Positions 1 through 7,890 of a stretch of DNA of 64,000 nt are shown piece by piece. The notes below the pieces were generated by a model that saw only the letters and a list, made by a program, of their open reading frames with translations, was not told the origin of the DNA and ran no database searches. This DNA is from Hyphomicrobiales bacterium. GTDB lineage: Bacteria; Pseudomonadota; Alphaproteobacteria; Rhizobiales; Rhizobiaceae. The stretch spans positions 62,001-126,000 of the forward strand of contig UCIA01000030.1 in the NCBI GenBank assembly GCA_900472295.1. The letters run 5' to 3'. Each line of letters starts with the position of its first letter. Position 1 is the first letter of the stretch. The position numbers and the translations under genes are program-made.

Positions 1-485
1 AGGTGCAGCAGTTCGGCACACCGGCCGAGATCTACAACAACCCGACCAACCTCTTCGTCGCCGACTTCATGGGCTCGCCGGCGATGAACCTGATCCCGGC
101 GACTATCGCCACGAAGGGCAATGCGCTGTCCGTCGTGTTGCAGCGCGAGGCACGCGAACCGATCACACTGCCGATGGCCAATGCGCCGGCGGGCCTCTCG
201 GCATTCCAGGGCAAGCCGATCATCTTCGGCGTGCGGCCGGAAGCGCTGACCGATCCGGAAGGTGCCGAACGCAACGCCTCCAACATCGCTACAGCCGACC
301 TGCACATCGAAGTGGTCGAGCCGGCGGGGTCCGACACCTTCGCGGTCACCAATCTCGGCGGTAAGCCCGTTGTGGCGCGGCTGCGCGCCGACGCCAACAT
401 CCAGCCGGGCACCAGCACGCCGCTCGCCTTCAACCTGACCAAGGCAGTGTTCTTCGATCCGGCGACCGAACACCGCATTCGCTGA
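1..485 (+). CDS. ABC transporter ATP-binding protein, C-terminal part (UgpC/MalK type)
   Basis: This is the C-terminal end of a sugar-type ABC importer ATPase whose start lies before the window; the frame is open to the left edge. The first residues contain FGTPAEIYNNPTNLFVADF followed by GSPAMN, the stretch that follows the nucleotide-binding domain in MalK/UgpC proteins. The remaining roughly 130 residues are the TOBE/regulatory domain, including the IIFGVRPEAL motif. The Walker and signature motifs are outside the window. It would energise import of a carbohydrate or polyol at the inner membrane. The stop lies 5 nt before the GMC oxidoreductase start, so the transporter and the oxidoreductases downstream are probably one operon. 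The substrate cannot be told from this piece. Confidence 0.9.
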   Translation, partial: VQQFGTPAEIYNNPTNLFVADFMGSPAMNLIPATIATKGNALSVVLQREAREPITLPMANAPAGLSAFQGKPIIFGVRPEALTDPEGAERNASNIATADLHIEVVEPAGSDTFAVTNLGGKPVVARLRADANIQPGTSTPLAFNLTKAVFFDPATEHRIR

Positions 486-490
486 TAGAG

Positions 491-1993
491 ATGACCCGCC
501 CCGATATCGTCATCATCGGCTCCGGCATTGGCGGCGCCACGATCGCCTCCGGCCTCGCCGGCAGCGGCGCTTCGATCCTGATGCTGGAGCGCGGCGAACC
601 CTTGCCGGCAACGCCGCATGCGCGCGATACCAGATCGATCTTCGTCGACGGCCACTACCGTCCCAAGGAGATGTGGCGCGAGGCCGGTGGCGGCGCCTTC
701 AACCCCGGCAACTACTACTATGTCGGCGGCAATTCGAAATTCTTCGGTGCGGTGCTGATCCGCTACCGCAAGGAGGATTTCGCCGCCATGGAGCACTTTG
801 GCGGCATCTCGCCGGCCTGGCCGTTTTCCTACGACGAGTTCGAGCCCTGGTATTCGAAGGCAGAGCAGCTGTTTCGCGTCCGCGGCTCACTCGGCGAAGA
901 TCCGACCGAGCCGTTCCACTCGATCCCCTATGCCTTCAAGCCGGTGCCCGACGAAGCGCCGATCGCCCGTGCTCGCGCTGAGCTCAAGGGCCTAGGCCTC
1001 CATCCGGCCTCGCTGCCGCTCGGTGTCGACATCGACACCTGGTTGAAGGAAGGCAAGACCGGCTGGGACGCTTTCCCCAACACCGGCCAGGGCAAGATGG
1101 ACGCCCAGACAGCGCCGCTGGCGGCGGCGCTCATGGATACCAACATCCAGATCGAGACCGGCTGCCATGTCGAATATCTCGAAGCGGCGCCCGACGGCAA
1201 AACCATCGCGGCCATCCACTACCGCCAGAATGGCGAGTTGAAGAAAGTGTCGCCGAAGCTGGTTATTCTCTCGGCCGGCGCGGTCAATTCCGCAGTCATC
1301 CTGCTGCGCTCGCCCTCTTCTGACGGCAAAGGCCTCACCAACCGCTCCGACCAGGTCGGCCGCAATTTCATGAACCACAATTCGGCTGCCATGCTGGCGA
1401 TCGACCCGCGCCGCCGCAATGATTCCGTCTACCAAAAGACGTTGATGCTGAACGACTACTATCTCTCCGACGGCAAGGGCGGCAAGCCGCTTGGCAATGT
1501 CCAGCTGCTCGGCAAGATCGACGGCAACATGCTGAAGGCCAACGTCAAGCGGGTGCCGAAATTCGCGCTCGATTACATGGCCGGCCATGCCGTCGACTGG
1601 TACCTGATGTGCGAGGACCTGCCCGACCCAGAAAGCCGCATCATGGTCGACGGCAAGGACATCGTCATGCAGTGGCGGCGCTCCAACATGCAGTCGCTCG
1701 ACGGGCTGACCAAGGTGATGCGTGAACACTTTCGCGCCTGCGGCTACCCCATCGTATTGTCGCGCCCCTTCGACAAGCGCACGCCTTCGCACCAGTGCGG
1801 CACGGTGAAGATGGGCGACGATCCGGCAACCTCACCGCTCGACCCGTTCTGCCGTGCTTTCGACCACCAGAACCTGTTCGTTGTCGACGGCAGCTTTCTG
1901 CCAAACTCGGCTGCAGTGAACCCAGCGCTGTCAATCGCCGCCCAAGCGCTGCGGGTGGCCGAGCATATCCGCAAGACGGATCTCGCGGCATGA
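491..1993 (+). CDS. GMC family oxidoreductase (FAD-dependent)
   Basis: A 500-residue flavoprotein of the glucose-methanol-choline family. An N-terminal dinucleotide-binding motif GSGIGGA lies at residues 11-17, followed by the acidic end of the second strand (MLERG). A YYYVGGNSKFFGAV segment occupies the place of the GMC signature. The C-terminal GMC domain has HQCGTVKMGDDP and ends VVDGSFLPNSAAVNPALSIAAQALR. Such enzymes oxidise alcohol groups of sugars, polyols or choline-like compounds. It starts 5 nt after the ABC ATPase stop, and its TGA overlaps the next gene's ATG. The N-terminus shows no secretion signal, so it is probably cytoplasmic. The substrate is unknown; import of a polyol followed by its oxidation is my inference from context. 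Confidence 0.88.
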   Translation: MTRPDIVIIGSGIGGATIASGLAGSGASILMLERGEPLPATPHARDTRSIFVDGHYRPKEMWREAGGGAFNPGNYYYVGGNSKFFGAVLIRYRKEDFAAMEHFGGISPAWPFSYDEFEPWYSKAEQLFRVRGSLGEDPTEPFHSIPYAFKPVPDEAPIARARAELKGLGLHPASLPLGVDIDTWLKEGKTGWDAFPNTGQGKMDAQTAPLAAALMDTNIQIETGCHVEYLEAAPDGKTIAAIHYRQNGELKKVSPKLVILSAGAVNSAVILLRSPSSDGKGLTNRSDQVGRNFMNHNSAAMLAIDPRRRNDSVYQKTLMLNDYYLSDGKGGKPLGNVQLLGKIDGNMLKANVKRVPKFALDYMAGHAVDWYLMCEDLPDPESRIMVDGKDIVMQWRRSNMQSLDGLTKVMREHFRACGYPIVLSRPFDKRTPSHQCGTVKMGDDPATSPLDPFCRAFDHQNLFVVDGSFLPNSAAVNPALSIAAQALRVAEHIRKTDLAA

Positions 1994-2751
1994 CCCGCCC
2001 CTCCGCCATTGTCACCGGCGGCGCGCGCGGCATTGGCCTGGCCTGCGCCGAGGCACTGGCCGATGCAGGCTTCGACATTCTGGTCGCCGACCTTGCCGAC
2101 AAGCCCGTCGACGGACTTCTTGAGAACATCACTGCACGTGGCGCGAAGTTCGCCTATGCCAGATGCGACATCGCCGACCTCGATGGCCACGCCACACTGG
2201 TCGATGCCGCGATCAACGCCTTCGGCCGCATCGACTGCCTCGTCAACAATGCCGGCGTCGGCGCCGTGGTGCGCGGCGATCTTCTGGAGCTGAAGCCCGA
2301 AAATTTCGACCGCGCGCTGAACATCAATCTGCGCGGTACCGTCTTCCTCAGCCAGGCCGTTGCCAAGGCCATGCTGGCGGCTCCAAGCGATCATCCGCGT
2401 TCGATCATCACCATCACCTCCGTCAGCGCCGAAATGGCATCGCCGGAGCGCTCGGACTATTGCATCTCCAAGGCCGGCCTCTCCATGTGGGTGAAGAACC
2501 TGGCGCTGCGGCTCGCGCCGGAAAACATCGGCGTCTTCGAGCTGCGCCCGGGCATTATCCGCACCGACATGACGGCGGGTGTGACAGCCAAATACAACGC
2601 CTTGATCGATGGCGGGCTGGTGCCGGCAAAACGCTGGGGCGAAGCATCCGACATCGGCGCCGTGGTGGCGACGCTTGCCACCGGCAAGCTCGGCTTTTCC
2701 ACAGGCTCGATCATCAATGTCGACGGCGCGCTCTCGGTGCCGCGGCTGTAA
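1990..2751 (+). CDS. SDR family oxidoreductase (3-ketoacyl-ACP reductase-like)
   Basis: A 253-residue classical short-chain dehydrogenase. The cofactor loop TGGARGIG is at residues 9-16, NNAG at 86-89, the catalytic Ser near 144, and Tyr157-x3-Lys161 in the YCISK motif. The C-terminus has the usual G-IINVDG end. I chose the ATG at 1990 because it overlaps the preceding stop (ATGA) and places the Rossmann motif at the normal distance. An in-frame upstream extension into the GMC gene is possible but would have no family counterpart. It probably interconverts a ketone and an alcohol from the same catabolic substrate as the flanking GMC enzymes. Confidence 0.9.
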   Translation: MTRPSAIVTGGARGIGLACAEALADAGFDILVADLADKPVDGLLENITARGAKFAYARCDIADLDGHATLVDAAINAFGRIDCLVNNAGVGAVVRGDLLELKPENFDRALNINLRGTVFLSQAVAKAMLAAPSDHPRSIITITSVSAEMASPERSDYCISKAGLSMWVKNLALRLAPENIGVFELRPGIIRTDMTAGVTAKYNALIDGGLVPAKRWGEASDIGAVVATLATGKLGFSTGSIINVDGALSVPRL

Positions 2752-2764
2752 GTGGATTAGGACC

Positions 2765-4393
2765 ATGACCGACTACATCATCGTTGGCAGCGGCCCCGCC
2801 GGTTGCATTCTCGCCAACCGGCTGAGCGAGGATCCCGCAAATTCCGTGCTGCTGTTGGAAGCCGGCGGCAAGGACTGGCATCCCTACATCCACATGCCGG
2901 CGGGCTTCGCCAAGATGACCAAGGGCATCGCCTCCTGGGGCTGGTCGACCGTGCCGCAAAAACACATGCAGGACCGCGTCTTCCGCTACACGCAGGCCAA
3001 GGTGATCGGCGGCGGCTCGTCCATCAACGCACAGGTCTACACGCGCGGCAACGCCCGTGATTATGATAGCTGGGAGAAGGAAGAAGGCCTCGTCGGCTGG
3101 GGTTATCGCGACGTGTTGCCCTACTTCAAGCGCGCCGAAAACAACCAGCGTTTTTCCAATGACTATCACGGCGACCAGGGCCCGCTCGGCGTGTCCAACC
3201 CGATTTCACCGCTGCCGATCTGCGAGGCGTTTTTCCGCGCCGGCCAGGAAATGGGCATGCCTTTCAATCCGGACTTCAACGGCGCGACCCAGGAAGGCGT
3301 CGGCTACTATCAGCTGACGCAGAAGAATGCGCGGCGCTCTTCCGCCTCTGTCGCCTATCTCAGGCCAATCCGCGACCGCAAGAACCTGACCGTCAGGACC
3401 GGTGTGCTGGTCACGCGCGTCGTCGTCGAGAAAGGCCGCGCCGTCGGCGTCGAGATCGTCGACAAGCCCGGCGGCCAGAAGACGGTCCTGCGCGCCGACC
3501 GCGAGGTGATCCTGTCCTCCGGCGCCATTGGTTCGCCGAAGCTTCTGATGCAGTCGGGCATCGGCCCGGCCGACCATCTGAAATCGGTCGGCATCACGCC
3601 GATCCACGATCTGCCCGGCGTCGGCTCGAACCTGCAGGATCATCTCGATTTGTTCGTCATCTGCGAATGCACTGGCGACCACACCTATGACAACTACGCC
3701 AAGCTGCACCGCACGCTGTGGGCTGGCCTGCAATATGTGCTGCTCAAGAAGGGCCCGGTGGCATCCAGCCTGTTTGAGACCGGTGGCTTCTGGTACGCCG
3801 ACCCGACCGCCGCCTCACCCGACATCCAGTTCCATTTCGGCCTCGGCTCCGGCATCGAGGCCGGCGTCGAGAAGCTGAAAAACCCGGGCGTGACTCTGAA
3901 CTCGGCGCTGCTGCGGCCGCGCTCGCGCGGCACGGTGCGGCTGCACAGCGCCGACCCGGCCGACCATCCGCTGATCGATCCCAATTACTGGTCCGATCCC
4001 TATGACCGCGACATGTCGCTGAAAGGGCTGCGGCTGGTGCGCGAGATCATGCGCCAGAAGGCGTTGTCGCCTTACGTGCTGCGTGAAGTGCTGCCCGGCT
4101 CTGCTTTGCTGAGCGATGCAGAGTTGATCGACTACGCCTGCCGCACCGGCAAGACCGACCATCATCCGGTCGGCACCTGCCGCATGGGCAATGACGCCAT
4201 GGCGGTGGTGACGCCGGACCTTTGCCTGCGCGGCATCGAAGGCCTGCGCGTCTGCGACGCCTCGGTGATGCCGCGCGTGCCCTCCTCCAACACCAATGCG
4301 CCGACCATCATGGTCGGGGAAAAAGGCGCCGACATCATCCTCGGCCGCGAGCCGCTGCCGCCGGCGGTGTTTTCCGGCAATCGTGCAGCGTAA
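2765..4393 (+). CDS. GMC family oxidoreductase (choline/alcohol dehydrogenase-like)
   Basis: A 542-residue flavoenzyme with a better-conserved GMC layout than its upstream neighbour. FAD motif GSGPAG lies at residues 8-13, LLLEAGG near 29-35, and the GMC signature GGGSSINAQVYTRGNARDYD starts at 82. A second signature SSGAIGSPKLLMQSGIGP follows, and the C-terminal catalytic region is HHPVGTCRMG plus SSNTNAPTIMVGEKGADII. It resembles BetA-type and aliphatic-alcohol GMC dehydrogenases in length and motifs. The start at 2765 gives a normal N-terminus and sits 13 nt after the SDR stop. Two different GMC enzymes in one operon suggest successive or alternative oxidation of one imported compound; the substrate is not readable. 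Confidence 0.92.
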   Translation: MTDYIIVGSGPAGCILANRLSEDPANSVLLLEAGGKDWHPYIHMPAGFAKMTKGIASWGWSTVPQKHMQDRVFRYTQAKVIGGGSSINAQVYTRGNARDYDSWEKEEGLVGWGYRDVLPYFKRAENNQRFSNDYHGDQGPLGVSNPISPLPICEAFFRAGQEMGMPFNPDFNGATQEGVGYYQLTQKNARRSSASVAYLRPIRDRKNLTVRTGVLVTRVVVEKGRAVGVEIVDKPGGQKTVLRADREVILSSGAIGSPKLLMQSGIGPADHLKSVGITPIHDLPGVGSNLQDHLDLFVICECTGDHTYDNYAKLHRTLWAGLQYVLLKKGPVASSLFETGGFWYADPTAASPDIQFHFGLGSGIEAGVEKLKNPGVTLNSALLRPRSRGTVRLHSADPADHPLIDPNYWSDPYDRDMSLKGLRLVREIMRQKALSPYVLREVLPGSALLSDAELIDYACRTGKTDHHPVGTCRMGNDAMAVVTPDLCLRGIEGLRVCDASVMPRVPSSNTNAPTIMVGEKGADIILGREPLPPAVFSGNRAA

Positions 4394-4409
4394 CCAGGAA
4401 AGAAGCCCG

Positions 4410-4727
4410 ATGATCAGGCACTGTGTTTTCGTCAAATTCCGCGGCGACGCTCCCGACGCTGAGCGCACCGCAATCCATGCCGATCTCGAAGCGCTGCGCT
4501 CCGTTGTCGAAGGTATGGATACGGTCCATTTCAGCGCCAATGTCAGCCCCGAGCCTTTCGCGCGCGGCCACAGCCATGGCTTCACCATCGACTTCCGCGA
4601 CGCCGCCGCCCGCGACGCCTATCTCGTGCATGAAGCGCACCAGCGCGCCGGCGCCCGGCTGGTTGCAGCACTGGAAGGCGGCACTGACGGGCTGATGGTG
4701 TTCGATCTCGATATCGCGAAAAAGTGA
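4410..4727 (+). CDS. Dabb (stress-responsive alpha/beta barrel) family protein
   Basis: A 105-residue protein that opens MIRHCVFVKF and continues with a helix ending in the SVVEGMDTVHF strand and the SHGFTIDFRD segment. This is the ferredoxin-like dimeric barrel pattern known as Dabb. The family includes small enzymes and proteins of unknown role and often accompanies sugar or aromatic catabolic genes. The ATG at 4410 follows AGGAAAG at a good ribosome-binding distance, 16 nt after the GMC stop, so it is very likely the last gene of the operon. No catalytic residue assignment can be made. It may act on or protect an unstable intermediate of the pathway, which is inference only. Confidence 0.82.
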   Translation: MIRHCVFVKFRGDAPDAERTAIHADLEALRSVVEGMDTVHFSANVSPEPFARGHSHGFTIDFRDAAARDAYLVHEAHQRAGARLVAALEGGTDGLMVFDLDIAKK

Positions 4728-4817
4728 CCGCCGTATTTCCGAAAGCCGGCTGATCGCTGTTCTCTTTTGCAAGCCGAGGGACATATCGTTCCCTTGGGGG
4801 TGCATTGGAGAAACGTC

Positions 4818-6035
4818 GTGACCCTCACCGCGCAGCAGAAGAAAACCGTCCTTGCCTCCTTCCTCGGCTGGACGCTCGACGCTTTTGATTTCTTCCTTCT
4901 GACCTTCCTGCTCACCGATATCGCAACCGAGTTCCACAGCGACGTCCCGGCGGTCTCCAAGGCGCTGTTCCTGACGCTGGCGACGCGTTTCATCGGCGCC
5001 TTCTTCTTCGGCAGGCTGGCCGACAAATACGGCCGCAAGCCCATCCTGATGCTCAACATCGTCAGCTATTCGGTGATCGGCGCGCTCGCCGCCTTCTCGC
5101 CCAATCTCGGCATTTTCCTGGCGCTGCGCGCCCTCTTCGGCATCGCCATGGGCGGCGAATGGGGGCTCGGCAGTTCGCTTGCCATGGAATCCATTCCGCC
5201 CAAGGCGCGCGGCATGGTCTCGGGCATCCTGCAATGCGGCTACCCCACCGGCTATCTCTTGGCCGCCGTGGTCTATGGCGTGCTCTACCAGCAGACGATC
5301 GGCGGCTACACGATCGGCTGGCGCGCCATGTTCCTGCTCTCCTTCCTGCCGGCGCTGATCGTGCTGTTCATCCGCTCGCACGTGCCGGAATCGCCGGCCT
5401 TCGTCGAGGCGCAAAAATCCGTCAAACCGGGACTGCTTGAAACGCTGCAGAAGCACTGGGGTGTCGCGGTCTATGCGGTGGTGCTGATGATGTTCTTCAA
5501 CTTCTTCAGCCACGGCACGCAGGACCTCTATCCGACCTTCCTGAAGAAGCAGCATGGCTTCGACCCGCATACGGTGAGCTGGATCACCATCGTCGCCAAC
5601 ATCGGCGCCATCGTCGGCGGCCTGGCGTTCGGCGCGCTGTCGGAGAAGATCGGCCGCGTCAACGCCATCACGCTCGCCTGCCTGATCGCCCTGCCGTCGA
5701 TCCCGCTGTGGGCCTTCAGCTCGACACCTTTCATGCTGGCCATCGGCGCCTTCGTCATGCAGGTCGCGGTGCAGGGCGCCTGGGGCGTCATCCCGGTGCA
5801 TCTCAACGAGCTGTCGCCCGGTGCTGTGCGGGCAACCTTGCCCGGCTTCATCTACCAGGCTGGCAATCTCGCAGCATCCTATGGCGGGCCCTACCAGGCC
5901 GGCATCGCCGAGGCGCCCGGCGGCAGCTATGGCTACGCGCTGGCGCTGTTTGCCGGCGTGGTCGCCGTCTGCATCATCGTCGTCATCCGCTTCAGTCCGG
6001 AACGGCGTGGCCAGGTGATGACGGTGCTGGGCTAA
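4818..6035 (+). CDS. MFS transporter, metabolite:H+ symporter type
   Basis: A 405-residue major facilitator with about 12 hydrophobic segments. The N-terminal ..LGWTLDAFDFF.. segment and the loop-2 motif GRLADKYGRKP are typical of sialic acid/lactate/aromatic-acid:proton symporters. A second-half repeat GALSEKIGRVNAIT is present. I place the start at GTG 4818, preceded by GGAG 7 nt upstream; a TTG 51 nt upstream would add a polar leader with no obvious ribosome site. It lies 90 nt after the Dabb gene on the same strand and so may have its own promoter. It is an inner-membrane uptake carrier for a small organic acid or sugar acid. Its stop codon overlaps the stop of the convergent EamA gene. 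Confidence 0.88.
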   Translation: MTLTAQQKKTVLASFLGWTLDAFDFFLLTFLLTDIATEFHSDVPAVSKALFLTLATRFIGAFFFGRLADKYGRKPILMLNIVSYSVIGALAAFSPNLGIFLALRALFGIAMGGEWGLGSSLAMESIPPKARGMVSGILQCGYPTGYLLAAVVYGVLYQQTIGGYTIGWRAMFLLSFLPALIVLFIRSHVPESPAFVEAQKSVKPGLLETLQKHWGVAVYAVVLMMFFNFFSHGTQDLYPTFLKKQHGFDPHTVSWITIVANIGAIVGGLAFGALSEKIGRVNAITLACLIALPSIPLWAFSSTPFMLAIGAFVMQVAVQGAWGVIPVHLNELSPGAVRATLPGFIYQAGNLAASYGGPYQAGIAEAPGGSYGYALALFAGVVAVCIIVVIRFSPERRGQVMTVLG

Positions 6036-6877
6036 CCCAACCTGAGGGCCACGACACCGGCGACAATGCTGAGCGCGGCGGCACCGCGCCAGCCCGTCAT
6101 CTTCTCGCCCAGCGCGAAGACCGAGATCATCATGGCAAACAGGATCGAGGTCTCGCGCAGCGACGCCACCGAGGCGATCGGCGCCTTGGTCATCGCCCAC
6201 ATGACGATCCAGTAAGCGGCGCCGCTGAGCACACCGGTGAACAGCCCGGCCTTCCAGTCGCGCGCCAGCACGGGCAATGCCTTGGGTCCGCGGAAGACGA
6301 GGCAAAGCACCAGCGCGCCAAAGGCGTCGCAGATGAACAGCCATGCGGCATAACTCTGCGCCGTCGCCGCCAGCCGCGCGCCACTGCCGTCAGAGAGCGT
6401 ATAGCTGGAGATGAAGATCGAAGTGCCAAGCGCAAAGCCGACCGCGCGCAGATTGATCCGCTCCAGGTGCGCGCCGCCGCGAAACGACATCACCAGCGTG
6501 CCGGCCGACAGCAGCAGGATGCCGAGTATGGCGAATGGCGCCGGCATCTCCTGCACCACGACAACGCCGCCGAGCGCGGTCAGCAGCGGCGCCGTGCCGC
6601 GCGCCAGCGGATAGGTCTGGGCGAAATCGCCGGCCTTGTAGGCGCCGATCAGGAAGGTCCGGTAGCCCATGTGAAAGATAACCGACGCGATGATGTAGGG
6701 CCACACTTCGGCCTTCGGAAACTCGACGAAGGGCAGCACGAACAGTGCGGCAAACCCCATGCCCAGCGTCATCAGCGTGATCGACAGGAAACGGTCGAGA
6801 TGCACCTTGACCAGCGCATTCCAGATCGCATGCATGGCGGCGGCGGCAAGCACCGCGAAGAAGACGAAAAGCGTCAT
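6032..6877 (-). CDS. EamA/DMT family membrane transporter
   Basis: A 281-residue protein of roughly ten membrane segments in two repeats, as in the drug/metabolite transporter superfamily. The N-terminus is MTLFVFFAVLAAAAMHAIWNA, with the AxWNa feature common in EamA proteins. The second half contains PLARGTAPLLTALGG and a late KMTGWRGAAALSIVAGVV. I chose ATG 6877 because a GGAGG sits upstream and longer in-frame forms read into hydrophilic sequence. The start is 7 nt after the stop of the EEP hydrolase gene, so the two are probably co-transcribed. Members usually export amino acids or small metabolites; the substrate is unknown. The last codons overlap the converging MFS gene by 4 nt. Confidence 0.85.
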   Translation of the reverse strand: MTLFVFFAVLAAAAMHAIWNALVKVHLDRFLSITLMTLGMGFAALFVLPFVEFPKAEVWPYIIASVIFHMGYRTFLIGAYKAGDFAQTYPLARGTAPLLTALGGVVVVQEMPAPFAILGILLLSAGTLVMSFRGGAHLERINLRAVGFALGTSIFISSYTLSDGSGARLAATAQSYAAWLFICDAFGALVLCLVFRGPKALPVLARDWKAGLFTGVLSGAAYWIVMWAMTKAPIASVASLRETSILFAMMISVFALGEKMTGWRGAAALSIVAGVVALRLG

Positions 6878-6884
6878 CGGGGGA

Positions 6885-7793
6885 TCACCGACCTCCCGAG
6901 CCCGGCGGCGTTTCGAGATCGATGTCGACCCGGACCGGGAAATGATCGGATGCCACCTCGCCAATATCGGCACCGACCGAGCGGACGCGGTCCGCAAACA
7001 TGCCACCGACGAAACAATGGTCGAGCCGGCGCTTGGCCAGCTTGCCGTCGATGGTCTTTACATGGGTGTGGAAGTCGGCTGCAGGCTCACTGGCAACGGC
7101 AGCCGCATCGACAAAGCCGTCGAGATAGGCGGCGCCACGGTGATAGGGCGTGCTGCCGACGATGCGGCGATACTCAGCACTGCCCGGCTCCATGTTGAAA
7201 TCGCCCATCCAGATCGCCGCCGTCGGGTTCTCCGGCTCGGTCTCGCCGCTGGTCCAGTTGCGCGAAGGCTCGTCGTCAACGCCGCTCCATGGGCCACCCT
7301 CTGAACGCGCTCGGCGATGCTCGGCGAGCAAATAGTCGATCTGCTGCAGCCGCTCCTCCGCGGCGACATGGGCGAGATGCAGCGACAGGACCCTTACCGG
7401 CCCGGCCGGCGTGCGGATCATGCATTCGAGCGCTGCGTTGCGGGTGTTGAGCGGCCTCAGCGTGCGGCGCATCGGCAGCGCATGCAGGCGCGACCAGACG
7501 ATCGGCAGCTTCGACAAAAGCATGGTGCCGAACTGCCGGCGGCGGTTGACGATGCGACCGTCCTGCTCCTGGCTGGCGTCCATGTCGAAGGCCGGGCCGT
7601 AGACCCAGTAATAGCCAGGCAGCAGTTTGGACAAGACCTCCGGCTGGTCATCCTCATTGCTACGCTGCCAGTGCCGCTCGACCTCCTGCAGGGCAATGAT
7701 GTCGGCGCCGGCCACTATCCGCGCAGCGCGCGAAAGATCGTAGCGGCCGTCACCGCCGAACCCGTACTGGATGTTGTAGCTGACCAGCTTCAT
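6885..7793 (-). CDS. Endonuclease/exonuclease/phosphatase (EEP) family hydrolase
   Basis: A 302-residue metal-dependent phosphoesterase of the EEP/DNase I-like fold. The diagnostic motifs are in order: SYNIQYG near residue 5, ALQEVE with the metal-binding Glu, the central catalytic LSLHLAH, the GDFNMEPGS motif, and the terminal SDHFPVRVDID. There is no signal peptide, so it acts in the cytoplasm. The family covers DNA-repair nucleases, sphingomyelinase-like and phosphatidylinositol phosphatases, and this sequence does not settle which. It is the first gene of an apparent two-gene unit with the downstream EamA transporter. ATG 7793 begins with the conserved N-terminal strand, so the start is well supported. 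Confidence 0.88.
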   Translation of the reverse strand: MKLVSYNIQYGFGGDGRYDLSRAARIVAGADIIALQEVERHWQRSNEDDQPEVLSKLLPGYYWVYGPAFDMDASQEQDGRIVNRRRQFGTMLLSKLPIVWSRLHALPMRRTLRPLNTRNAALECMIRTPAGPVRVLSLHLAHVAAEERLQQIDYLLAEHRRARSEGGPWSGVDDEPSRNWTSGETEPENPTAAIWMGDFNMEPGSAEYRRIVGSTPYHRGAAYLDGFVDAAAVASEPAADFHTHVKTIDGKLAKRRLDHCFVGGMFADRVRSVGADIGEVASDHFPVRVDIDLETPPGSGGR

Positions 7794-7890
7794 TGCTTAC
7801 CCGGCTCAGTTTCGCTGATGGCAGTAGCGGTTCGACGATAGCCTTGCAATGGACCGCCGCGGCAACGGCGCTGGGCCAGGTGCAGACGGC

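Noticed and set aside
4335..6344. Open frame of 669 codons on the minus strand opposite the MFS gene
   Set aside because: It is antisense to the Dabb and MFS genes, full of His/Arg/Asp/Gln runs, without domain or start signal.
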